From assembly GCF_022606295.1 (NCBI RefSeq), contig NZ_JAHHZS010000014.1, positions 49,961 to 113,960 on the forward strand: a stretch of DNA of 64,000 bases. Direction: 5' to 3'. Within the stretch, counting starts at the first letter, position 1. The number at the start of each line of letters is the position of its first letter. Below, in pieces: positions 1 through 7,700 of this stretch. The stretch comes from Arthrobacter bambusae (GTDB taxonomy: Bacteria > Actinomycetota > Actinomycetes > Actinomycetales > Micrococcaceae). Made by a program: the position numbers and the translations under genes. The notes beneath the pieces were generated by a model. It saw only the letters and a program-made list of their open reading frames with translations. It ran no database searches and had not been told where the DNA came from.

Positions 1-152
1 AGAAGCCTGTCCAGCTGCAGTACACAGCACCTGGAGAGGACGGCGCGAGCCAGACCCGCGTTGAGGGGCGGACCTCGGGACGCTCAGGCAACCCGGCCAA
101 AGCCGCCGCCGATGACAAGCAGCGTGGATCCAACAAGAGGAAGCGCCGCTAA
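1..152 (+). CDS. secA: SecA preprotein translocase ATPase, C-terminal end (partial)
   Basis: Only the last 49 codons are present, read from base 3 to a TAA at 150-152. The tail has the low-complexity, basic C-terminus typical of actinobacterial SecA: it runs through [13 protein letters not shown], a Gly/Arg/Ser stretch and ends in SNKRKRR. SecA is the cytoplasmic ATPase that drives unfolded preproteins through SecYEG. All catalytic domains lie outside the window. There is no zinc-binding Cys motif at the C-terminus, as is usual for actinobacterial SecA1. The assignment rests on this short tail and on the adjoining Rv3235-family gene, which sits near secA1 in mycobacteria. Confidence 0.75.
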   Translation, partial: KPVQLQYTAPGEDGASQTRVEGRTSGRSGNPAKAAADDKQRGSNKRKRR

Positions 153-165
153 CACTGCAGCGAAA

Positions 166-205
166 ACGGAGAGGGACCAGACCACCAGTTCTGGTCCCTC
201 TCCGT
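166..205. terminator. Bidirectional intrinsic terminator between secA and the Rv3235-family gene
   Basis: A perfect 16-bp stem (166-181 pairing with 190-205) with an 8-nt loop is flanked by an A-run on the left and TTT on the right. It lies between two converging genes and can serve both strands. Confidence 0.85.
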
Positions 206-226
206 TTGCTGCTTTGAACCCCGCCG

Positions 227-742
227 TCAGCCGATTTCGAGGGCGGTGACCTTCCACGCGCCGTTGTTCCCTTCAAGCCTCATGGCTACGGCGCGGGAGC
301 GGAGCTCTTCGGAGACGACCACGCTGGCCTCATACACTCCGTCCGTCACCGCGCAGAGGTGCACGGAGCGGACCATCGGACTTCGGTGAAGCCTGGATTG
401 CCCGCCCTGGGCACTCGCGGCATGGGCCCTGGTCAGTGCGGCCCTATGCTGCAGTGCGGCGAGGCAGCCCGGATCCAGGGTCCGTGAGAGCTGTTGCACC
501 GGCCGGGTACCGGCAAGGACTTCGACCGCAGCTTGGGCGATGGTACGGGCCAGTGCACGGATTTCCCCGTCGAGGCCAAGGAGCCGAGCTGGTTTACCGG
601 TAGACGATGGCCCCTTATCGGAAGGCCCGCCCACCCCGGCCTTGGCGCGAGGCGAAACCACTGTTGAACGGGAGGCGATGGGTGGCGAAGCTGCCAGTCG
701 GTCTGCATGGGGCGCGGTGTAGATGGCTGGTGATGCACTCAT
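227..742 (-). CDS. Rv3235-family conserved actinobacterial protein
   Basis: A 171-residue protein. The N-terminal half is Ser/Pro/Ala-rich and probably disordered; the conserved part is the C-terminal ~100 residues, with a helical stretch (around LARTIAQAAVEVLAGTRPVQQL) followed by a beta-rich end (VHLCAVTDGVYEASVVV ... AMRLEG...GAWKVTALEIG). This matches the Rv3235 family found next to secA in actinobacteria; its function is not known to me. The ATG at 742 is chosen because GAGGAAG lies six bases upstream; a longer frame extends into the preceding gene but has no better site. It lies 58 bp downstream of the LysM gene and is probably co-transcribed with it. Confidence 0.75.
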   Translation of the reverse strand: MSASPAIYTAPHADRLAASPPIASRSTVVSPRAKAGVGGPSDKGPSSTGKPARLLGLDGEIRALARTIAQAAVEVLAGTRPVQQLSRTLDPGCLAALQHRAALTRAHAASAQGGQSRLHRSPMVRSVHLCAVTDGVYEASVVVSEELRSRAVAMRLEGNNGAWKVTALEIG

Positions 743-800
743 GGGCTTCCTCGGTTGCGAATCGCTGGTCGGCGGCGGATGGCGGTGGATCGGCTGGTGG

Positions 801-1589
801 CTACCCAGGTGGTGGTTGCAGGATCTGGCCCGGGATAAGGAGACCAGGGTCGTCTCCGATGACGTTCCGGTTTGTGGCGTACCATTTCGGCCAGTGGAGG
901 GCAATGTCGACGTCGCTGGCCATGGGGCCGAGCTGCCGGGCGGCAATGGACCACAATGAATCTCCCCGCTTCACCACCACTTCGCCTCGCTCCGGTGAGG
1001 CATGCTGTTCGGCTGCCCGCTGTGGCCTGGTTCCCAGAAGCCCCGGGTCGGCGACGGGTGGCCGGGGCTGCCAATGCGGGTCGATCTCGGATGATCCGGA
1101 CTCACTCAAGGGAACGGCTGAGGGATGGCGAGAGAGGCCGCGGCCGGGCATCCATTGGGCAGAGATGCTGCTGGACGTCGCTGAGTCGTGGGTCGGGCTC
1201 CAGGCCGGTTCGAGCTGTTCCGTTGGCGACGCGCTCGCCAACGTAATCCCCGAGAGATTCAGGCCCAGAATCGCAACAGCCAGTCTGCGCATGAAAGCCG
1301 GGCTGAGTTTGGCGGCGGCGCCCGCGCAACGATCCTTGCCTGATTGCCGGAGGAGCGCGGCGGCCACTGCCAGAAGGAACGTCGCGATCCACCAGGCCCC
1401 GATTCCCAGTCCAGCGGCAATTGCGATAAATCCCAGGAGATCGTCGAACATGGGTGCCTGGAGTCGTTCCGCCGCGGAGTGCCACCGGTCTATCAAGATC
1501 AAGCCGGCGACAGCGAGCAAAAGAGAGAGCGCCAGGATGGTCACTGCCATTGCAACGTCGTTCCGAAGGAGTCTTTTGCTCTGTTCCAT
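801..1589 (-). CDS. Membrane-anchored LysM domain protein
   Basis: A 262-residue protein with two hydrophobic segments near the N-terminus (about residues 14-34 and 50-80), a Ser/Pro/Arg-rich linker, and one LysM domain at the C-terminus that begins VVVKRGDSLWSIAARQLG and ends NVIGDDPGLLIPGQIL. LysM binds N-acetylglucosamine in peptidoglycan, so the C-terminal half is expected outside the membrane. The LysM insert is longer than usual, with two Trp. Only one gene follows it in the same direction, the Rv3235-family gene. The pair SecA/LysM/Rv3235 is a conserved arrangement in Micrococcaceae as far as I recall; the cellular role is unknown. Confidence 0.8.
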   Translation of the reverse strand: MEQSKRLLRNDVAMAVTILALSLLLAVAGLILIDRWHSAAERLQAPMFDDLLGFIAIAAGLGIGAWWIATFLLAVAAALLRQSGKDRCAGAAAKLSPAFMRRLAVAILGLNLSGITLASASPTEQLEPAWSPTHDSATSSSISAQWMPGRGLSRHPSAVPLSESGSSEIDPHWQPRPPVADPGLLGTRPQRAAEQHASPERGEVVVKRGDSLWSIAARQLGPMASDVDIALHWPKWYATNRNVIGDDPGLLIPGQILQPPPG

Positions 1590-1733
1590 GGGTTCCCCTT
1601 ACCCAGTTGATGTTATTTGATGCACTTTGATAGCGATTGATTTATTTTGACCACAATAAGTGAATTTTGTCTAGGATTTGCTTGACTGTGAAGAAGGATT
1701 GACCACGGGGGAGTGCCCGCTTACGCTGACGCA

Positions 1734-2306
1734 ATGCGTTGGGATGCTCTGTTTGAAGACATGGAGGCGCAACTGGCCTCCGAGCGATTACTGGGACTTG
1801 AATCCGAAATTTCAGAGCGGGCGCGGGTGGAGATCGCCGGCATCGAGGTGTTCGACAGGCTGCGTGGAGCCATCGGCCGGAAGATTGAGGTGAAGCTCCG
1901 GTCCGGGACACAGGTGTCCGGGACGCTTAGCCATGTCGGCAGGGAAACCTTGGTCCTGGACGAAGGTCGCCACCAGTGGTTGGTGCCTGTAACGGCCGCC
2001 CTGACATATCAGGGCCTGGGCCGGCACGTCCTGCCGGGACAGTCGAAGGTGTCGCAGCGGCTAGGCCTGGCCAGCGCGCTCCGAATGCTGGCCCGCGACA
2101 GGGCGGAACTGGCTGTTCATTTGCTTGAGCCGGTGCGGGAGGAGCGGACAATGCGCGGCGTCATCGATCGCGTGGGCAAGGACCACTTTGACCTCGCCAT
2201 GATGTTGCCGGGCGAAGTCCGCCGGGCCGGCAATGTTGTGTCGGTGGCGACGGTTCCGTTCCAGTCACTCGCCGCGCTGCGTTCATTGCGGGGCCGGGAC
2301 ACCTAG
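1734..2306 (+). CDS. Conserved actinobacterial protein with an Sm-like segment
   Basis: 190 residues from the ATG at 1734. A GTG at 1713 would add seven residues, but its GGGGGA lies immediately against the start, so the ATG (MRWDALFEDMEAQL) is preferred with some doubt. After an acidic helical N-terminus (residues 1-40), residues 45-90 read like a small beta-barrel: GRKIEVKLRSGTQVSGTLSHVG, then TLVLDEGRHQWLVPV, reminiscent of Sm/LSm folds. The C-terminal half has a helical LASALRMLARDRAELAVHLL region and a second beta segment. The fold idea is inference. I cannot name a function; the protein is widespread in Arthrobacter-like genomes. Confidence 0.65.
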   Translation: MRWDALFEDMEAQLASERLLGLESEISERARVEIAGIEVFDRLRGAIGRKIEVKLRSGTQVSGTLSHVGRETLVLDEGRHQWLVPVTAALTYQGLGRHVLPGQSKVSQRLGLASALRMLARDRAELAVHLLEPVREERTMRGVIDRVGKDHFDLAMMLPGEVRRAGNVVSVATVPFQSLAALRSLRGRDT

Positions 2307-2341
2307 TGGGGGCAGGCTTCCCGCCGCGACCTGGGCAGTGA

Positions 2342-2557
2342 TCAGGACGACTTTGACTTGGCCTCTTGGATGATCCTGCTGGCCTCGGCATAGCGTTCCT
2401 CGATGTACTGCTCCAGCATCTTCTCTTCGACGCGCCACTGGCCCCTGCCACCGACTTGGATGGCCTTGAGTTCTCCGCTTCGCACCAAGGCGTATGCCTG
2501 CGGGGAGTTGATCTGAAGCTGTTCGGCGACATCAGCCAGAGTGAGGAATCGGGGCAT
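2342..2557 (-). CDS. Small excisionase/MerR-type helix-turn-helix DNA-binding protein
   Basis: 71 residues from the ATG at 2557. The sequence MPRFLTLADVAEQLQINSP followed by QAYALVRSGELKAIQVGGRG and WRVEEKMLEQYIEERY is a complete excisionase-type winged helix: the two helices carry the HTH and the GRGQWRV wing follows. A longer start at 2623 (MAQITS...) is possible but would run through the divergent promoter region. The Shine-Dalgarno is weak. It is transcribed divergently from the SAF/CpaE pilus genes across a 151-bp gap that holds an element repeated upstream of cpaF, so it is a candidate regulator of the Tad genes (inference). Confidence 0.75.
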   Translation of the reverse strand: MPRFLTLADVAEQLQINSPQAYALVRSGELKAIQVGGRGQWRVEEKMLEQYIEERYAEASRIIQEAKSKSS

Positions 2558-2594
2558 GCATCCATTTTGCCACTGTTCCACCCACTTGCCGGGG

Positions 2595-2618
2595 TTATCC
2601 ACAGTTGACGTAATTTGA
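2595..2618 (+). promoter_or_regulatory. Shared Tad-promoter element, copy 1
   Basis: TTATCCACA at 2595-2603, eight less conserved bases, then AATTTGA at 2612-2618. The same layout, with 19 of 24 positions identical, occurs at 39762-39785 upstream of cpaF. This copy ends 90 bases before the SAF gene start; the other ends 86 bases before cpaF. It also contains an exact match to the DnaA-box consensus, which is the main alternative reading. Confidence 0.5.
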
Positions 2619-2708
2619 GCCATGTGGCTTTCGGATGCGAGCAAAATGCGGTCAGAATATAGGCCAGTGGAGGTCGACGCCGACAAACTACGCAAATGGG
2701 GGAGCAAG

Positions 2709-3353
2709 ATGGGTGTAACTACGGCGGCCGCTGGAGCTCGGCTCAGGAAACCGTCATGGAGGGATCCGAGGCTTTTGGTGGGGATTCTCCTGGTCTTGGC
2801 ATCGCTGGCTGGAGTCATCGCACTCGTTGGAACCGCGGACCGCACCATACAGGTGTATGCGGCGCGAGGGCCGATTGCAGTGGGTCAGAGAGTCAGCAAG
2901 GACGATCTTGCGATCGTCAACGTCCGGCTCGACGACATTGAGTCCAGCTACGTTACCCTGGCGGACGGCCTGCCCGAGGGAAGAGTCGCCGTCCAAAGAA
3001 TTGCCAAGAACCAACTCGTCCCGCAGGAAAGCCTGGGGGCCGCAGACTCCCTTGACCGCAAGCCGGTGGCGATCACGATCCAGGAATCACTGCCTCCCCA
3101 GGCGGTGGCCGGATCCCGCGTTGACGTCTGGGTAGCCCTGCCTGATGCGCGCAACGGCTTCGGCACGCCGCAATTGCTGTTGCCCGGCGCGGAGATCGCC
3201 CAGGTCACGGAAGGTGCATCCACCCTTGGAGCGTCCAAGGAGAAAGTGGTTCTGGTCCTCGTGAACGATGAGCACATGCCGAAACTTCTTGGAGCGCAGG
3301 CAAACAAAGCGAAGATTGCCGTCGTATGGAACCCGGGCGGTGCCGGCAAATGA
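2709..3353 (+). CDS. SAF-domain protein, CpaB/RcpC-like Flp pilus assembly factor
   Basis: 214 residues from the ATG at 2709, which has GGGGGA five bases upstream. A short basic N-terminus is followed by one membrane span (LLVGILLVLASLAGVIALVG, about residues 22-42), then an extracytoplasmic SAF domain (VYAARGPIAVGQRVSKDDLAIVNV...) with the usual loop and a beta-rich end. CpaB/RcpC proteins are periplasmic or surface components of Tad pilus machines. It lacks the second long domain of proteobacterial CpaB, as is usual for actinobacteria without an outer-membrane secretin. Its stop overlaps the start of the CpaE-like gene (ATGA), so the two are translationally coupled. Confidence 0.8.
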   Translation: MGVTTAAAGARLRKPSWRDPRLLVGILLVLASLAGVIALVGTADRTIQVYAARGPIAVGQRVSKDDLAIVNVRLDDIESSYVTLADGLPEGRVAVQRIAKNQLVPQESLGAADSLDRKPVAITIQESLPPQAVAGSRVDVWVALPDARNGFGTPQLLLPGAEIAQVTEGASTLGASKEKVVLVLVNDEHMPKLLGAQANKAKIAVVWNPGGAGK

Positions 3354-4663
3354 GCATCCCCGTTGTCACAGTCGGGCAGTCCCGGGAAGACTTGGTCGGG
3401 GGACTCGAGCGGCTCCACGGGCCGGTGACTGTGGTGCGCCGGTGCGGTGAACTCGCGGAACTTCTGGGTGCTTGCCAAAGCGGCCTCGCGCGCGCAGCGG
3501 TCATAGCCGAAGGTGCGGGAGAGCTGACGGCATCGCTGGTCGACCGGCTCGCGGCTGTCGGAGTCTCCATCGTTGCACTCAGCGACGACCCGGGGGAAGC
3601 GGGCCGCCTGCGCAGCATCGGCGTCGTGACGGCGTCGTTGGAGGTGGACTCGGCAACGTTGGCTTCCAAGATCTCCGACGCCGTAGGCCAACTGCCCGGA
3701 CAAGGTAGGCGACGCGCGGAACCACGGGACTCCGGATATGCGGACACCGCCGCGGAACTCCGTCCCGCTGATGCTCCGGAAGAACCGGAACACCTGCCGG
3801 CTGGTGCTGGGCGGATCGTCGCGGTCTGGGGGCCAACCGGGGCGCCCGGCAGGACTCTCGTGGCAGTCAATATCGCTGCGGAGCTGGCGGCTGAAGGCAA
3901 GTCGGTGGTCCTTCTCGATGCTGACAGCTACGGGGCAAGTGTCGCGGCGTCGCTGGGCTTGCTCGACGAATCTGCAGGACTGGCGCAGGCTTGCCGGCTG
4001 GCGGATCAAGGATTGTTGGATGCCGAATCGCTCAAGCGGATCGCCGCGCCTGTCTTCGCCAAAGGAACCAGCCTCCGGGTCCTCACGGGCATTACGCGCT
4101 CTGATCGGTGGACCGAACTCCGGGCCGCCGCGCTCTCCTCGGTGCTTGAACTCGCCAAGGAGATCGCGGAAATTGTGGTGGTCGATGCGGGTTTCTGCCT
4201 TGAAGCCGACGAGGAACTCAGCTTCGACACGATGGCCCCGCGGCGCAACGCAGCCACCCTGCGAAGCATAGAACTGGCGGACACCGTTTTCTCCGTGGGC
4301 GCGGCCGACGCCATCGGGGTTCCGCGACTCGTGCGTGGCCTCGCGGAACTTGAACGGGCAGTCCCTCACGCGGCTCCCCGGGTGGTCTTGAACAAGGTGC
4401 GGGCAGCATCCGCGGGCCGATCGCCCGAACGGGAGCTCCGCGAAGCATGGGAGCGATACGGCCCGGGCCACAGCATCGAGGTATTCCTTCCGTCCGATCC
4501 TGGAGCGTGCGACTCCGCCCTGCTATCCGGCGCCGTGCTCTTTGAAGCTGCACCCGAGTCTGCCTTGCGGCTCGCAATTGCAAAAATGGTCTGTGCACCT
4601 GTCCAGCAAAATCGTAAATCCTCTGTCATTTATTCCAGAGCAAGGCGAAGTCTAAAGCGTTAG
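3350..4663 (+). CDS. cpaE: CpaE/TadZ-like MinD-superfamily ATPase of the Tad pilus
   Basis: 437 residues. An N-terminal receiver-like region (1-115) is followed by a Pro/Glu-rich linker and a ParA/MinD-type domain from about 155. The P-loop reads WGPTGAPGRT (residues 160-169), with Arg where MinD has the P-loop Lys; VVLLDADSYG follows as switch II and EIVVVDAG as Walker B-like. CpaE/TadZ localises the pilus machine at the pole. The ATG at 3350 overlaps the TGA of the SAF gene. The other Tad genes lie 35 kb away at 39.9-44.7 kb, so the locus is split. The Arg P-loop is, to my knowledge, common in actinobacterial homologues. Confidence 0.8.
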   Translation: MSIPVVTVGQSREDLVGGLERLHGPVTVVRRCGELAELLGACQSGLARAAVIAEGAGELTASLVDRLAAVGVSIVALSDDPGEAGRLRSIGVVTASLEVDSATLASKISDAVGQLPGQGRRRAEPRDSGYADTAAELRPADAPEEPEHLPAGAGRIVAVWGPTGAPGRTLVAVNIAAELAAEGKSVVLLDADSYGASVAASLGLLDESAGLAQACRLADQGLLDAESLKRIAAPVFAKGTSLRVLTGITRSDRWTELRAAALSSVLELAKEIAEIVVVDAGFCLEADEELSFDTMAPRRNAATLRSIELADTVFSVGAADAIGVPRLVRGLAELERAVPHAAPRVVLNKVRAASAGRSPERELREAWERYGPGHSIEVFLPSDPGACDSALLSGAVLFEAAPESALRLAIAKMVCAPVQQNRKSSVIYSRARRSLKR

Positions 4664-4720
4664 GCTCGCCATGTGGGCTGCAAGGACGCAGCAATCGAGA
4701 TGTGATGGAGGCGTTTGTCG

Positions 4721-7700
4721 ATGTCGTCAGGATCCAGCGTGGAGGATCGTTCTAAACCTGCAGTAGTCCGGGAAGGGTTCTTCGGAGACTACTACGAGCA
4801 TCTCGCAGAGGAGGACGCCCGCGGATACGCTGCCGAGCAATTGACCTCCAGGGCGGCTGCCCACCGGGAAGCGGGACAGAGCCGCAAGCCGGGCACCGCC
4901 AACGTCAAGATTGCCAACGAGGGTGATCGCAGCATTCTGTACATCGTCACTGATGACATGCCGTTCCTGGTGGACTCGGTGAACGCCGAACTCGTCCGCC
5001 AGAACTGCGCTATCCGGCTGGTCATGCACCCGCTCTTCGTGGTTTCGCGTGATCACGTCACCGGCGACCTGTCCGACATCGCGCGGGTGCCGTCGAACAT
5101 CGGCATCTCAAGCGGTGACACCGCGGCGATGCCGAATATCGCCCATCTGATCTCGCAAGGTGACAACGTCTCCCACATGGAGTCATGGATCGCGGTCGAG
5201 GTCGACAGAGTGGCCGACGACTTCCAGAAGGAGCTCGTGGACGGGATCCTCCGCGTCCTGAAAGACGTCCGCGCCGCCGTCGAAGACTGGCCCAAAATGC
5301 GCACGAAGGCACTCGAGCTGGCATCATCCCTCGACAAGGTAGCCCACCCGGAAGACATCGCGGAGCTCAGGCAGGCGCAGGATCTTCTGCGGTGGTTGGA
5401 CAACGGCAACTTCACCTTCCTTGGTTACAGGGAATACGACCTCATCACCGAGAACGGTGAAGACGTCCTTGAGTTGCGCGAAGAGAGCGGCTTGGGACTT
5501 TTGAGGGCGGGGGACCACCCCCACCAGATCCAGCACCTCACCGACGCCGGACGCAGGAAGGCTCGCGAGAAGCGTGCCTTGGTCATCACCAAAGCCAACT
5601 CGCGGTCCACCGTGCACCGCCCCGCGTACCTGGACTACATCGGCGTCAAGAGCTTCGACGTTGCAGGCAACGTCAACGGTGAGCGCCGCTTCATCGGCCT
5701 CTTCGCCACGAGCGCCTACACCGGTTCCGTCAGGAACATCCCCATCGTCCGGGAAAAGGTCGACGCCGTGCTCCGCTCGGCCGGGTTCCCGCAGGACTCG
5801 CATTCCGGCAAGGACCTCGTCGGTATTCTCGAGACCTACCCCCGCGACGAACTCTTCCAGATCGAGACCGAGGACCTGGCCGCAACGGCTTTGGGCATCC
5901 AGCGTCTGCAGGAGCGCCGCCGCACGAAGCTCTTCCTCCGCCCGGACATCTATGGACGGTTCATGTCGGCGCTCGTCTACCTGCCACGTGACCGCTACAC
6001 CACCAACGTCCGGCAACGAATCGAGCAGGAACTCCGCGAGACTTTCGAGGCCGACAGCATCGACTACGAGGCCCGGATCACGGAGTCCGCACTCGCGAGG
6101 GTGTTCTTCCGTATCCGGCTGCCCCGCGAAGCTGAGCTCCGCGACGTCGACGCCGGTGAACTCGAAAAGCGGCTTGTCCGGGCTTCGCGGTCGTGGGCTG
6201 AGGGAATTGCAGAGGTGCTCCGCGAGAACACCAGTGGCTTGGATGCCGAGCGGCTTTCCGCCCTGTGGGGGGATGCGTTCCCGGCCGGCTACCGTGTCGA
6301 CTACGAAGTCGAGGACGCCCTCAAGGACATTGAGCGCTTCGAGAAGTATGCCGCCACAACCGATCGCGACGCCGTCGCTGTCCAGGCGATCCCCGGAGTG
6401 CATGTCTACCTGCCCAACGGTGCCGGCGAACTCCTCGAAGAAGATGCCCGCGTCAAGCTCTACCTCCTGGAACCCAAGAGCCTGAGCCAGATCCTGCCCT
6501 ACTTCCACAATCTTGGCCTTGAGGTTCTCGATGAGCGACCGTTCGAGATCGAGACTGCGGACCACCGCGACTTCTTCCTCTATGACCTTGGCCTGAAATA
6601 CCCCGCCGGTGTCGATCCCGTGGCAACCGGCCAGCTCCTGGCAGACTCCTTCAGCGCCGCGGTGACCGGTTCCGTGGAATCCGACAGTTTCGACCGGCTC
6701 GTCCTCCGGGAAGGTATCCACTGGCGTCAGGTTGTCATGCTCCGCGCCTATGCGAAGTACATGCGCCAGATGGGGAACACCAACTCCTTCGAGTTCATTG
6801 CAGATACCCTTCTTGCGAACCCGGAGGTTGCCCGCGGCCTGATCGAGCTCTTTGGGGCCCGCTTTGATCCTTCTTCGCCTGACACCGCGCGTCCTGCCCG
6901 CCAGGAGGGCGCCCGCGCGGCACTGGCCGAAGCAATTGACCAGGTGGCCACGCTCGACGCCGACCGGGTCCTGCGGACTTTCGTCAACCTCATCGAGTCG
7001 ACGCTGCGCACGAACTACTTCCAAGGCAAGTCGTACGTCAGCTTCAAGCTCGATCCGACCACGATCGACGGCTTGCCGTTCCCGCGGCCAAAGTACGAGA
7101 TCTGGGTGTACTCGCCTCGCGTTGAAGGCGTGCACTTGCGCTTCGGCAAGGTGGCCCGTGGCGGTTTGCGGTGGTCGGACCGCCGTGAAGACTTCCGGAC
7201 CGAGATCCTCGGGCTGGTCAAGGCACAGACAGTCAAGAACGCTGTGATTGTGCCGACCGGTGCCAAGGGCGGATTCTTCGCGAAGCAACTTCCGGATCCG
7301 GCACTTGACCGCGCCGCATGGATGGCCGAGGGTATTGAAAGCTACAAGACTTTCATCCGCGGCCTGCTCGACCTCACCGACAACCTCGTGACTACAGCCG
7401 ACGGCGAGAGAATTGTGCCGCCGGCGGACGTTGTCCGCCAGGATGACGACGATTCGTACCTGGTGGTTGCCGCTGACAAGGGCACTGCTACCTTCTCGGA
7501 CACCGCGAACGGACTGGCTGCCGAGTATGGATTCTGGCTCGGTGACGCATTCGCTTCCGGTGGATCCGTCGGATACGACCACAAGGCCATGGGCATCACG
7601 GCCCGTGGCGCATGGGAGTCGGTCAAGCGCCACTTCAGTGAGCTGGACCTTGACACCCAGACCGAGGAATTCACCGTGGTCGGCGTCGGCGACATGTCCG

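Noticed and set aside
1641..1670. CCACA...AATTTTG upstream of the Sm-like gene as a third Tad-type element.
   Set aside because: Only the CCACA and AATTT parts match and the spacing is one base shorter; likely chance in an AT-rich patch.
2595..2603. TTATCCACA as a DnaA box marking a replication origin.
   Set aside because: Only one box here and one at 39762, with no cluster, no AT-rich unwinding region and no dnaA/dnaN nearby.
2948..4471. 507-codon minus-strand frame opposite the SAF/cpaE genes.
   Set aside because: Arg/Pro/Ser-rich translation with no family; opposite well-supported genes.
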